DNA of 7,580 bases, taken from CAZVXI01 sp964631295. Its GTDB lineage: Bacteria > Planctomycetota > Phycisphaerae > Phycisphaerales > SM1A02. Shown here piece by piece: positions 1 through 6,037 of the stretch. A program made the position numbers and the translations under genes. The DNA lies in NCBI GenBank assembly GCA_964631295.1, contig CAZVXI010000155.1, forward strand, positions 1 to 7,580, read 5' to 3'. Position 1 is the stretch's first letter; each line of letters begins with the position of its first letter. The notes under the pieces were generated by a model. The model searched no databases. It saw nothing but the letters and a program-made list of their open reading frames with translations, and was not told where the DNA came from.

Positions 1-1
1 C

Positions 2-67
2 AACGACTGCGCAGTCGCGCTCGCAGACCTCCTGATCGTTCTCAGCAACTGGGGGGCATCAATCTGA
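2..67 (+). CDS. 3' end of a secreted protein with dockerin-like C-terminal tail (partial)
   Basis: Reading from base 2, an open frame enters from the left edge and runs 21 codons to TGA at 65-67. Its visible peptide contains NDC, then ALADLLIVLSNWG, and ends ASI. The pattern 'N-D-x-x-V-x-x-A-D-L-L-x-x-L-S-N-W-G' matches the last half of a type I dockerin-like EF-hand repeat. Phycisphaerae and related planctomycetes carry this as the terminal tail of many large secreted or surface proteins. In those proteins it usually follows 'D-x-N-x-D-G', a calcium-binding loop; here the final loop is only partly in view (ND-C-A-V). The body of the protein, and so its function, lies outside the window. The last codons overlap the convergent gene's stop (59-61) by 9 bp, so no terminator fits between them. 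The call rests on a short peptide, but the motif is distinctive and in frame with a stop. Confidence 0.6.
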   Translation, partial: NDCAVALADLLIVLSNWGASI

Positions 68-544
68 ATGCGCCGCGGCACATTCGTCACGCCGTATCCG
101 AATCTGCTTTATCGAGACGAACGCACCGCGGTTCATCCCCGGGCATGGCGTATTGTCTTTCGCTGAGTCCCAGGCGCGTTTCGATGCGAGCAACTCCGGC
201 CAGAAGGGCCACGTGCGACATTGCGTCGGTCGTGCCTTATATACCTTGCACAGCGCGCGGCCTGGCTGCGATGCCCGGTCAAGGAATATACAGTCAAAGC
301 CATGTTCCGTGTGTCGTTCACGAAGCGATGGCCTGCCTCCGGAAGATCGCACATACTTCGACTGGAACTCCTCGTCCGTCACACCAAGGGCACGCGCCAT
401 CGCAACACGCTCGGCCGGGCTGAACCGCACAACGCCGGGCGGCCCGGTGCAGCAGTTGCCACACTGCGTGCATTCAAAGCGCAACCCGTCGGCGTACCAC
501 TCTTCCGACGCTCCTTCATGCGGTTGCGATTCTGGCTGTGTCAC
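59..544 (-). CDS. YkgJ-family cysteine cluster protein (CxxCxxCC)
   Basis: This 161-residue soluble protein has the hallmark motif C25-x2-C28-x2-C31-C32 (FECTQCGNCC), followed by further conserved cysteines at 85, 99, 109 and 134. C99 and C109 sit in the typical 'LCKVYKARPTQCRTWPFWPE' stretch, broken here as LCKVYKARP and TQCRTWPFW. This is the YkgJ/UPF0153 (CxCxCC) family. Members are thought to bind zinc or an iron-sulfur cluster through these cysteines, but no reaction is established. Length and cysteine layout fit a complete family member. The start is GTG at 542-544, chosen because GGAGAG (complement of 551-556) lies 6 bases upstream and the residues before the motif are short and hydrophilic, as usual. 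The acidic-protein gene ends 27 bp upstream on the same strand, suggesting one transcript. The TGA stop overlaps the tail of the convergent gene on the left. Confidence 0.92.
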   Translation of the reverse strand: MTQPESQPHEGASEEWYADGLRFECTQCGNCCTGPPGVVRFSPAERVAMARALGVTDEEFQSKYVRSSGGRPSLRERHTEHGFDCIFLDRASQPGRALCKVYKARPTQCRTWPFWPELLASKRAWDSAKDNTPCPGMNRGAFVSIKQIRIRRDECAAAHSD

Positions 545-550
545 TGAAGT

Positions 551-556
551 CTCTCC
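551..556 (-). promoter_or_regulatory. ribosome binding site deciding the GTG start of the YkgJ-type gene
   Basis: The minus strand reads GGAGAG here, followed by six bases and then GTG at 542-544. This is a good Shine-Dalgarno match at normal spacing. No ATG lies before the first cysteine motif, so this site fixes the start. Confidence 0.65.
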
Positions 557-571
557 GTGGTCGCCGAACGA

Positions 572-1525
572 CTACCACGGATCGTAGCTGATGTCGTGCA
601 TTTCAGCTGATTGCCTGCGATGCGGAATGTCGACCAGTGCATCGGGCCGCTCATCGAACGCAATGCGATCCGCGACGAGGTAGTCGACATATTCGAGCCG
701 GTCATGCTTATCGAGCGCTTCACGCACAAGATCAAACGCCTGCTCCAGACAGTTGGCTGTCAACCAGAACTGAAGGTACGCACCTTTCTCGGAGTCAAAC
801 CGATCGGCCGCCAGCACAATGATGTGCCAAAGCGTGTAGCCGAGGTCGCGGCCGCCATCGTCGAGGTTTCGCGCAGGTTCGGTGTGGAGGCCGAGCCCCC
901 AGCCTTGCCTGAGTTCCAGAACGACATCGTCGATGTCCGGGTCGAACTCATCATGCACGTCCAGTACACCGCGAACTGTGCAGCACTCGTCTGTCTCCGG
1001 CAGTTCCGGCCAGGTCTGCTGCACTTCGTGAAGATTCAGTTGCGCGAGCAGATCCACAACTTCATCTCGTCGATCGGGCGTGACATGGATCGCAATACCC
1101 TTCCACTGGTCAAGAAGCACCTCGACGGCCGGCGACTCGGAGACAGCACCCGTAAGAATCGAGCAGTCCTCCAGCAGGAACTCGTCGTAATCTTCCCACA
1201 CTCCGAGGAACTCACAGCGATCAAGCGGCTCACGACTCATCCAGACATCGATCATCCGATATGCATCCCGCGAACCGATCTCGAGGACAGCCACAACCTG
1301 ATCAGGAAGCAGCGTGAAGGCCCGGATCAGCACATCGCGCAGGCGGTCGTGAGAGACGACAACGTCGAAAGCATACATGTCTGGCTCTTCATCTTCGCCC
1401 GCACGGAAGGTCACTGTGTAGCCCTCGTTCGGTGCAGGCACGCCCTCAAAATCGAGGCCGAGCGGCAGCGTGAAGCCGCCGAGGGTCGATCGCTCAAGAT
1501 CTGTTCGCAGGTGGAATGCTTTCAT
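572..1525 (-). CDS. hypothetical acidic soluble protein, probably lineage-specific
   Basis: I do not recognise a named family. From the ATG at 1523-1525 the product is 317 residues, strongly acidic, with no signal peptide or membrane segment, so probably cytoplasmic. Visible blocks are a beta-rich N-terminal part (about 1-60), 'FTLLPDQVVAVLEIGSRDAYR' at about 70-90, 'EFLLEDCSILTGA' at 116-127, 'LLDQWKGIAIHV' at 137-148, and a C-terminal 'DRIAFDERPD' at 286-295. Alternating strand/helix segments suggest two related alpha/beta halves, but that is a guess. The ATG was preferred to an in-frame TTG at 1562-1564, which would add 13 Gly/Ser/Thr-rich residues; neither has a clear Shine-Dalgarno. A long antisense frame (about 611-1573, +) exists. 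I favour the minus strand because it gives a well-structured protein and ends 27 bp before the YkgJ-type gene. Co-transcription hints at a shared role but does not show one. Confidence 0.72.
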   Translation of the reverse strand: MKAFHLRTDLERSTLGGFTLPLGLDFEGVPAPNEGYTVTFRAGEDEEPDMYAFDVVVSHDRLRDVLIRAFTLLPDQVVAVLEIGSRDAYRMIDVWMSREPLDRCEFLGVWEDYDEFLLEDCSILTGAVSESPAVEVLLDQWKGIAIHVTPDRRDEVVDLLAQLNLHEVQQTWPELPETDECCTVRGVLDVHDEFDPDIDDVVLELRQGWGLGLHTEPARNLDDGGRDLGYTLWHIIVLAADRFDSEKGAYLQFWLTANCLEQAFDLVREALDKHDRLEYVDYLVADRIAFDERPDALVDIPHRRQSAEMHDISYDPW

Positions 1526-1592
1526 TGTGGAGCCGCCACGAGCAGTTATCGGCGATTCGGCCAACCGGGCTGAACGTCCGCCGCCGCTTCGG

Positions 1593-1621
1593 CCGCCCGC
1601 GCGGTGCGCCTGTGCGGGCGG
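1593..1621. repeat. 8-bp perfect GC inverted repeat, 13-nt loop
   Basis: CCGCCCGC (1593-1600) and GCGGGCGG (1614-1621) are exact reverse complements around a 13-base loop. The element lies about 70-95 bases upstream of the ATG of the minus-strand acidic-protein gene and about 240 bases upstream of the symporter. No gene ends here and no T-run follows on either strand, so it is not a standard terminator. It could be a leader hairpin of the minus-strand transcript, an operator, or chance in GC-rich DNA. Confidence 0.4.
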
Positions 1622-1713
1622 GGCGATCAGGATGGTCCCAAAAGCCGCACGCCAACGGTCTGATCAACGATTCTCCATGAATCATCCGACAGTCGCAGCC
1701 AAATGGCAGGTAG

Positions 1714-1736
1714 AACGGTTTAATTTCCGTTATCTT
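1714..1736 (+). promoter_or_regulatory. AT-rich patch with inverted repeat, candidate promoter/operator for symporter
   Basis: AACGG (1714-1718) and CCGTT (1727-1731) form an inverted repeat around the AT spacer TTTAATTT. It is followed at once by TATCTT (1731-1736), a possible -10-like hexamer. There is no matching -35 at about 1708-1713. The patch stands out from the GC-rich surroundings, and its position about 125 bases before the symporter start would suit an operator-overlapped promoter. The 5-bp arms are short enough to arise by chance. Confidence 0.25.
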
Positions 1737-1861
1737 ATTCCGCTGCCCGACGCGGGCCAGCCGACCCTGTCGGCGGCCGTGATCGGCACCAGACATCGCG
1801 AGCGGCCTCGTCGCCGACACCCCACGGAATCCACGAGACTTTCAAAGGACCTCGCCCCGTA

Positions 1862-3709
1862 ATGCAGAACCTGAATGACTTCATCAACATGCTCAATGGC
1901 ATCCTCTTCTCCGAGTATGTCGTCTTCGCCCTGCTGTTCACCGGCATCCTGTTTACGATCTGGTCTGTCTTCGGGCAGTATCGAGCATTAACGCACGGCG
2001 TGGCCGTCGTACGCGGCAAGTACGATAACAAGGATGACCCCGGAGCCATCAACCACTTTCAGGCACTGTCGACGGCACTCAGCGCGACGGTTGGGCTTGG
2101 CAACATCGCCGGTGTTGCCCTCGCCGTTGCTCTCGGCGGGCCGGGTGCGATCCTCTGGATGTGGGTGATCGGCGTCGTCGGCATGGCTCTCAAGATGACC
2201 GAAGTCACGCAGTCCATGCTCTACCGCAACACCAATGATCCAGACAATCCGCACGGCGGGCCGATGTTTGTCGCCCGCGAAGGCTTCAAACGCTGGGGTC
2301 TCGCGCCACTCGGTGCCATTGTCGGGGGCATCTTCGTCATCACACTGCTGATCTCTGCCCTGACTGGCGGCAACATGTTCCAGGCGTGGAACGTCGCTGA
2401 CGTCACCGCAACCTACTTCGACATCCCGCAGATCGTCACTGGCGCGATTCTGGCGGTTGTCGTCGGTCTGGTCATCATCGGGGGCATCAAGCGCATCGGC
2501 TCCGTCGCAGGCCGCATCGTGCCGTTCATGTGTGTGATCTACCTGCTCGCTGCTCTGTATGTGCTTGCAGCGCACATCGGTGAGATTCCGGCAATGCTCG
2601 GCCTGATCGTGAAGTCCGGTCTGCCCGATTTCCTCGGCGGCGAGTCCGCCTCGGCGACCGGCGCATTCCTTGGCGGCTCGTTTGGCTATGCAGCCATGTG
2701 GGGAATCAAGCGTGCGCTGTTCTCCAGCGAAGCCGGCCAAGGCTCTTCTCCGATCGCGCACTCCGCAGCCAAGACCGATGAGCCCGTTCGTGAAGCAGTG
2801 GTCGCAGGCCTCGAACCGTTCATCGACACCCTCGTCGTCTGCACGCTCACGGCACTGGTAATCCTCTCCAGCGGTGCTTACAACCGCGAAGCAGAAGCCT
2901 ACTTTGAAAATGCCAGCGACCTGCAAGTCGTGCAGATGAACGATGGCAAGTGGGCCATCGAAACCAACGCACTGCCGGAACGAACCAAAGCCGCGCGCGA
3001 CACCCTGCTCATCGAGACTGGTGCACCGAGTTGGCGCGATGGCGATACGGTTTTCGTCGTCGTGAAAGGTGCAATGGATGAAGAAAGCGGTCATGACCTC
3101 ACGCGCGTCACTGGCGCTGTGGTTGAAGCCGATGATGGCTCGCTTTCCGTCTCTTGGAACAGTTTCGAGTCAGATGTCACCCCAACCATCGCCGCGACTG
3201 AGGAAGGCAAGATGCCCGGCATCTACGGCGACTACGCAGGCGCTTCGCTCACAGCACATGCGTTCGACCGCCAGACACCGGGGCTCGGTAAATGGCTTGT
3301 CTCGATGGCAGCATGGCTGTTCGCATTGTCAACGATGATCTCCTGGAGTTACTACGGCGAACAGGGCATCGTCTACCTCTTCGGCAAGTTCGGAGATGCC
3401 GCCTGCGGCATGTGCGTTTTCGCCTACAAGATCATTTACTGCCTGCTGATCTTTCTGACCACCGTCGCTGCCATGCCGATCTTCGGGGATGACAAGAAAC
3501 CGCTCATCGGCACAGACACTGAACTCGACATGTGGACAACGCTCGGCCTGGGCGTCATGCTCGTGGCCAACATTCCGATCATGCTCATCTTCGGCTCTCA
3601 GGCAATGAAGGCCTATCACGACTACATGGGCAAACTCAAGCGCGGCGAACTCGACGAACACGCGGCCCCGTCTGTGACCGATGTGGTCGAAGGCCACGAC
3701 GTCGAGTAG
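1862..3709 (+). CDS. sodium:alanine/glycine-type amino acid symporter (AGCS family) with large soluble insert
   Basis: This 615-residue polytopic inner-membrane protein should import a small neutral amino acid (alanine or glycine typical) with Na+. Family signatures in order: 'TALSATVGLGNIAG' at 71-84, 'GGPGAILWMW' at 92-101, 'KMTEVTQSMLYR' at 111-122, 'GGPMF' at 132-136, 'GGIKRIGSVAGRIVPFM' at 207-223, 'GIKRALFSSEAGQGSSPIAH' at 281-300, 'EPFIDTLVVC' at 318-327, and 'MISWSYYGEQ' at 492-501. Usual members are about 450-500 residues. The excess here is a charged, non-membrane stretch at about 340-458 between the helix ending 'LTALVILSSG' and 'GASLTAHAF' (460-468), plus a short acidic C-terminal tail. 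The ATG at 1862 has AAAGGA at 1844-1849, spaced a little long (12 bases). The gene stands alone, with its own terminator. The exact substrate cannot be read from the sequence. Confidence 0.95.
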   Translation: MQNLNDFINMLNGILFSEYVVFALLFTGILFTIWSVFGQYRALTHGVAVVRGKYDNKDDPGAINHFQALSTALSATVGLGNIAGVALAVALGGPGAILWMWVIGVVGMALKMTEVTQSMLYRNTNDPDNPHGGPMFVAREGFKRWGLAPLGAIVGGIFVITLLISALTGGNMFQAWNVADVTATYFDIPQIVTGAILAVVVGLVIIGGIKRIGSVAGRIVPFMCVIYLLAALYVLAAHIGEIPAMLGLIVKSGLPDFLGGESASATGAFLGGSFGYAAMWGIKRALFSSEAGQGSSPIAHSAAKTDEPVREAVVAGLEPFIDTLVVCTLTALVILSSGAYNREAEAYFENASDLQVVQMNDGKWAIETNALPERTKAARDTLLIETGAPSWRDGDTVFVVVKGAMDEESGHDLTRVTGAVVEADDGSLSVSWNSFESDVTPTIAATEEGKMPGIYGDYAGASLTAHAFDRQTPGLGKWLVSMAAWLFALSTMISWSYYGEQGIVYLFGKFGDAACGMCVFAYKIIYCLLIFLTTVAAMPIFGDDKKPLIGTDTELDMWTTLGLGVMLVANIPIMLIFGSQAMKAYHDYMGKLKRGELDEHAAPSVTDVVEGHDVE

Positions 3710-3735
3710 ACCGACACCAACATGACGAAATACTG

Positions 3736-3763
3736 AGCCCACCCCTCACCGGGTGGGCTTTTT
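3736..3763 (+). terminator. intrinsic terminator after the symporter gene
   Basis: AGCCCACCC (3736-3744) pairs perfectly with GGGTGGGCT (3751-3759) around a 6-base loop, followed by TTTT (3760-3763). A 9-bp GC-rich stem plus a T-run, 26 bases after the TAG stop, is a textbook Rho-independent terminator. It separates the symporter from the flavin-barrel gene that starts only 50 bp later. Confidence 0.92.
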
Positions 3764-3813
3764 CATTGCGCGCATGCGGGAATGCCACCGTCCAACGATG
3801 CGTACGATGTCGC

Positions 3814-4359
3814 ATGGCATTCTTCGACCAACTCAACGACACACTGCGCACATTCATCGCCGAGCAGCAGATGTTCTTCACAGCATCTGCTCCGAGCAAT
3901 GGCGGGCGCATCAACCTCTCGCCAAAAGGTATCGACACGCTGCGCATCATTGATGACCGCACCGTCGCCTACCTCGATCTCACGGGCAGCGGCAACGAAA
4001 CCGCAGCCCACATCAACGACAATGGCCGCCTGACGATTATGCTCTGCGCGTTCAGCGGCGCGCCGAAGATTCTCCGCCTCTACGGCACAGGCCTGGCCGT
4101 TCAGCAGTACGCAACCAACTGGGATCAGCTCCGCACGCTCTTCCCGGCTGACATCCCCGGCGTGCGTCAGATCATCACGCTGACCATCGAATCCGTGCAG
4201 ACATCATGCGGCTTCGGCGTGCCGATCTACGAATACCAGGGCCAGCGCGACATGCTCATCGAATGGGCAGAGAAGAAAGGCGACGATCGCCTCGCCGACT
4301 ACCAGCGAGAGAAGAACACAACCAGTATCGATGGCCTGCCCACCGATCTGTCTGTCTGA
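3814..4359 (+). CDS. pyridoxamine 5'-phosphate oxidase-like (FMN split-barrel) family protein
   Basis: This 181-residue cytoplasmic protein belongs to the PNPOx-like flavin-binding split-barrel superfamily. It resembles the uncharacterised subgroup with 'MFFTASAP' at 20-27, 'GRINLSPKGIDTLRI' at 31-45, 'VAYLDLTGSGNETAAHI' at 51-67, 'RLTIMLCAFSGAPKILRLYG' at 72-91, 'VQTSCGFGVPIYEYQGQRD' at 128-146 and 'DGLPT' at 173-177. It probably binds FMN or a related flavin and acts as an oxidoreductase, but it is not PdxH itself and its substrate is unknown. The frame is open back to 3532, but that extension crosses the symporter coding end and the terminator, so the ATG at 3814 is right. There is no Shine-Dalgarno. 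A short inverted repeat (ATGCG 3798-3802, CGCAT 3811-3815) covers the start codon. The promoter must lie in the 50 bp after the terminator or overlap it. The next gene is convergent, 26 bp beyond the stop. Confidence 0.92.
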   Translation: MAFFDQLNDTLRTFIAEQQMFFTASAPSNGGRINLSPKGIDTLRIIDDRTVAYLDLTGSGNETAAHINDNGRLTIMLCAFSGAPKILRLYGTGLAVQQYATNWDQLRTLFPADIPGVRQIITLTIESVQTSCGFGVPIYEYQGQRDMLIEWAEKKGDDRLADYQREKNTTSIDGLPTDLSV

Positions 4360-4385
4360 CTCGGCGCTTCACAACACATCGATCA

Positions 4386-4766
4386 TCACAGAACAACCGC
4401 CGCAATCAGCAGCCCGCCGAACGCAGCAGAAAGCACCGCATACGCTGCCATGTAACGAATCACAACCGGGATCACCCGCTGTGCAAAGCGTTGATGCCAC
4501 CGCCAAGGCAGGCACATCAGGCCGATTGATGTCACGACGACCAGCCAGCCAATCACAGTAAACACCGGCGGCAGCCGCATCTGTTCCGCATGCAACACCA
4601 GCGCCACGCCGACGATCATTCGAACGATCTGTTCGGCGAAATGCGTCTGCACACTGCTCGCGAAGCCGTTGAAGAACCGCTCTGCCGCAGGGCGGCGCAC
4701 AAACACAACGATCGCCACGCCGATGAGAAACACACCGAAGATCACAAGTATCGTCTGCGCGAGCAA
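4386..4766 (-). CDS. small integral membrane protein, unrecognised
   Basis: I do not recognise a named family. The product is 126 residues with about four hydrophobic segments: about 4-23 ('ILVIFGVFLIGVAIVVF'), about 48-60, about 68-86 ('PVFTVIGWLVVVTSIGLMC') and about 105-126. Basic loops (RRP at 24-26, WRWHQRF at 88-94) suggest cytoplasmic faces. The start is TTG at 4764-4766. The minus strand carries GGAGGG (complement of 4774-4779), an excellent Shine-Dalgarno 7 bases upstream, and there is no ATG before the first membrane helix. It is convergent with the flavin-barrel gene (26 bp between stops, no terminator seen). The membrane/zinc-ribbon gene lies 254 bp upstream on the same strand, far enough that a separate promoter is likely. 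No function is proposed. Confidence 0.8.
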   Translation of the reverse strand: MLAQTILVIFGVFLIGVAIVVFVRRPAAERFFNGFASSVQTHFAEQIVRMIVGVALVLHAEQMRLPPVFTVIGWLVVVTSIGLMCLPWRWHQRFAQRVIPVVIRYMAAYAVLSAAFGGLLIAAVVL

Positions 4767-5020
4767 CTCAGAGCCCTCCGTTTACCCGGTGCATCATCCT
4801 GCGTACCCACGATACCGTGCCTCACGCAACTCGCTTCAGCCGCGTTTCGGTCGCCAGATTCGCAGCCCAGCCCTCCACACCCGCGATGATCGTGTTCGAG
4901 AGCGGCCCTACTTCACCCGTCGCATGCGCCCACCGGCCCCTGTGCCCCATCATCCGCGGCTCTCTCGGATTTGACGCTGCGGACGGTTGTACCGACGCGC
5001 CGAGCACTTCTGGCAGTACT
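4767..5020. other. 254-bp intergenic stretch with no confident gene
   Basis: This lies between two minus-strand genes. It contains a minus-strand frame of 43 codons (ATG at 4951-4953 to TGA at 4822-4824). That frame has mostly G/C third positions and a GAGAG about ten bases upstream, but it encodes no recognisable motif. An equally coding-looking plus frame (from GTG 4817) overlaps it and runs antisense into the next gene. With two competing frames I call neither. The stretch probably holds the promoter of the small membrane protein; no clear hexamers or terminator hairpin were found. Confidence 0.4.
4774..4779 (-). promoter_or_regulatory. ribosome binding site deciding a TTG start
   Basis: The minus strand reads GGAGGG, then seven bases, then TTG (4764-4766). 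This is the strongest Shine-Dalgarno in the window and justifies the rare start codon of the small membrane protein. Confidence 0.7.
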
Positions 5021-5701
5021 TTATACCTTTTGTTGTATCATCTCATCCCCACATTCCGGACATACCCCCTCGGACCGGCCAGATAGTCCGCGCAGATCAT
5101 ACCCACACGTCACGCAACGCCCGGTGCGTCTGCGATGCCAACGTTTCAAGACGCCCGGCCCGAACAGCAGCGCCCACCACGCTCCGCCGCAGATCGCTGT
5201 ATTTGCCAGCAGGCCGGGCCAGATGGGCAGGTATGGCAGCATGAGCGGAAAACGAGACAGGCTCATCGATCGTACACGCAGGTTCGATTCGCCAACAGCG
5301 ATTAATCCATCACGCTCACCAAGAAGTGAGGCCCGTACGGGTCCAGCGTGACCAATCATGCACCGGAACGGCACACCTGCGGTCCATTCGGTATATGGCA
5401 CGTCCTTCGCGCGGGGCGCGTGTCGCACCGCGCTCCAGTATGGCGAGGTTGCCACAACGGCGGAGCCGCGCGACATACTCGGATATCGGTACACGTACGT
5501 GAAACCCCACGTGCTCACCTGTGCAAACCGCCAGGCGCGTACGCCGCTTGATGCACCATATCGCTCAGACAATGTGAGCGTGTTGAGTGGTCCGTTCCTC
5601 GCGATCCAACCGAAACGCCACACAGCGCTCCACGCGACGGCGACACTCGTCACCACGCCGAGCAATACGACCAGCGAAATGCTGATGGTGAGGCGGTGCA
5701 T
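5021..5701 (-). CDS. planctomycete-type membrane protein with C-terminal zinc ribbon
   Basis: This 226-residue protein has an N-terminal membrane segment (about 8-28, 'SLVVLLGVVTSVAVAW'), a Trp- and Tyr-rich middle (30-155) likely outside the cytoplasm, and a second membrane segment (about 160-182) introduced by 'PYLPIWPGLLANT' at 156-168. A basic 'KRWHRRRTGR' (186-195) follows, then a zinc-ribbon knuckle pair C196-x2-C199 with 'GYDLRG' and C214-x2-C217 ('CPECG'). This exact order is a recurring uncharacterised architecture in Phycisphaerae. The cysteines should bind zinc on the cytoplasmic side; no reaction is known. The ATG at 5699-5701 was chosen because it sits just before the first helix. 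The open frame continues to 6061, but that part is hydrophilic, Arg-rich and antisense to a supported small gene. No Shine-Dalgarno precedes this ATG, as is common in this phylum. It is divergent from the small basic gene, with a 159-bp gap. Confidence 0.82.
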   Translation of the reverse strand: MHRLTISISLVVLLGVVTSVAVAWSAVWRFGWIARNGPLNTLTLSERYGASSGVRAWRFAQVSTWGFTYVYRYPSMSRGSAVVATSPYWSAVRHAPRAKDVPYTEWTAGVPFRCMIGHAGPVRASLLGERDGLIAVGESNLRVRSMSLSRFPLMLPYLPIWPGLLANTAICGGAWWALLFGPGVLKRWHRRRTGRCVTCGYDLRGLSGRSEGVCPECGDEMIQQKV

Positions 5702-5813
5702 GTGATCATCGTACTGGAAGGCCTCGCACCACTCGTGAAGCCCTGCGGAGATTCTGGCGATCACTCGACATCCGCCTGGCGCGTGCTGACTGCATAGAAT
5801 CGATCTCGGGTGT

Positions 5814-5830
5814 CTGCGGTGACGCCGCAG
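5814..5830 (+). repeat. inverted repeat in the leader of the small basic gene
   Basis: CTGCGG (5814-5819) and CCGCAG (5825-5830) are perfect complements around a 5-base loop, ending 31 bases before the ATG of the small gene and 17 bases before its Shine-Dalgarno. It could be a 5' leader hairpin or an operator in the divergent promoter region (5702-5860). No clear -35/-10 pair was found there; TAGAAT at 5795-5800 is -10-like without a -35 partner. Confidence 0.35.
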
Positions 5831-5860
5831 GTTGTTGTACTCCATGTGAGGGAGCGAGCC

Positions 5861-6037
5861 ATGTCTACTGAACGCAAGCCTGGCAGCCGGGGGGTTCTGG
5901 CACCGAGTACGGGTGAGCGTGCCAATCAGCCGCCGCGTGATCGAGTTGATCAACTGCCCCGCTCGGAGGGAAAGAAGAAGGGCTCGACGAAAACTGCGTC
6001 GCCCAAGAGTGCCTTCAAGAAGCGAAAGCGCAAGTAG
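5861..6037 (+). CDS. small, highly basic protein (58 aa), unrecognised
   Basis: I recognise no family. The frame runs ATG (5861) to TAG (6035-6037). GAGGGAG at 5848-5854 gives a strong Shine-Dalgarno 6 bases before the ATG, the best evidence that the gene is real. The product is low in hydrophobic residues, has 18 Lys/Arg against 5 Asp/Glu, and ends with two basic clusters ('GKKKGSTKT' at 37-45, 'FKKRKRK' at 52-58). It is probably disordered and could bind nucleic acid or ribosomes, which is inference from charge alone. The frame is open upstream to 5810, but the ATG with the Shine-Dalgarno is preferred. Its stop lies 7 bp from the helicase stop on the other strand. A long minus-strand frame antisense to it is only the spurious extension of the zinc-ribbon gene. 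An inverted repeat surrounds the stop codon. Confidence 0.62.
   Translation: MSTERKPGSRGVLAPSTGERANQPPRDRVDQLPRSEGKKKGSTKTASPKSAFKKRKRK

Larger units (their letters stand above)
1526..1861. other. 336-bp gene-free divergent intergenic region
   Basis: This separates the acidic-protein gene (leftward) from the symporter gene (rightward) and must hold the promoters of both. It contains the GC-rich inverted repeat at 1593-1621 and one distinctly AT-rich patch (about 1711-1740) that is the natural promoter or operator candidate. No canonical -35/-10 pair at 16-18 bp spacing was found. A 61-codon plus frame (ATG at 1677, stop TAA at 1860-1862 overlapping the symporter ATG) has no Shine-Dalgarno and no recognisable protein character, so it is not called as a gene. 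Confidence 0.6.

Noticed and set aside
1526..1564. TTG start 13 codons upstream for the acidic protein
   Set aside because: No Shine-Dalgarno, and low-complexity Gly/Ser/Thr residues before a good internal ATG.
611..1573. Long plus-strand frame (320 codons) antisense to the acidic-protein gene
   Set aside because: It mirrors the minus-strand frame almost exactly, starts with TTG, has no recognisable motif, and would leave the YkgJ-type gene without its upstream partner. The minus product has more protein-like organisation. Not fully excluded.
1677..1862. 61-codon frame whose TAA overlaps the symporter ATG (TAATG)
   Set aside because: The overlap looks like translational coupling, but the frame has no Shine-Dalgarno, no motif and lies across the likely promoter patch.
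1988..3094. 368-codon minus frame antisense to the symporter
   Set aside because: Rich in Asp, Arg, His and Cys without any domain, and lying wholly opposite an unmistakable AGCS gene; a shadow frame.
3532..3813. N-terminal extension of the flavin split-barrel gene
   Set aside because: It runs through the symporter's coding end and its terminator, and the family starts near the ATG at 3814.
3814..4359. Assignment as PdxH (true pyridoxamine 5'-phosphate oxidase)
   Set aside because: The motif set ('SPKG', 'YLDLTGSGNETAAH', 'SCGFGVP') is that of a different PNPOx-like subgroup with unknown substrate.
5276..5300. GGTTCGATTC resembling a tRNA T-loop
   Set aside because: The flanking five bases do not pair, there is no acceptor or anticodon stem around it, and it lies inside the zinc-ribbon protein gene.
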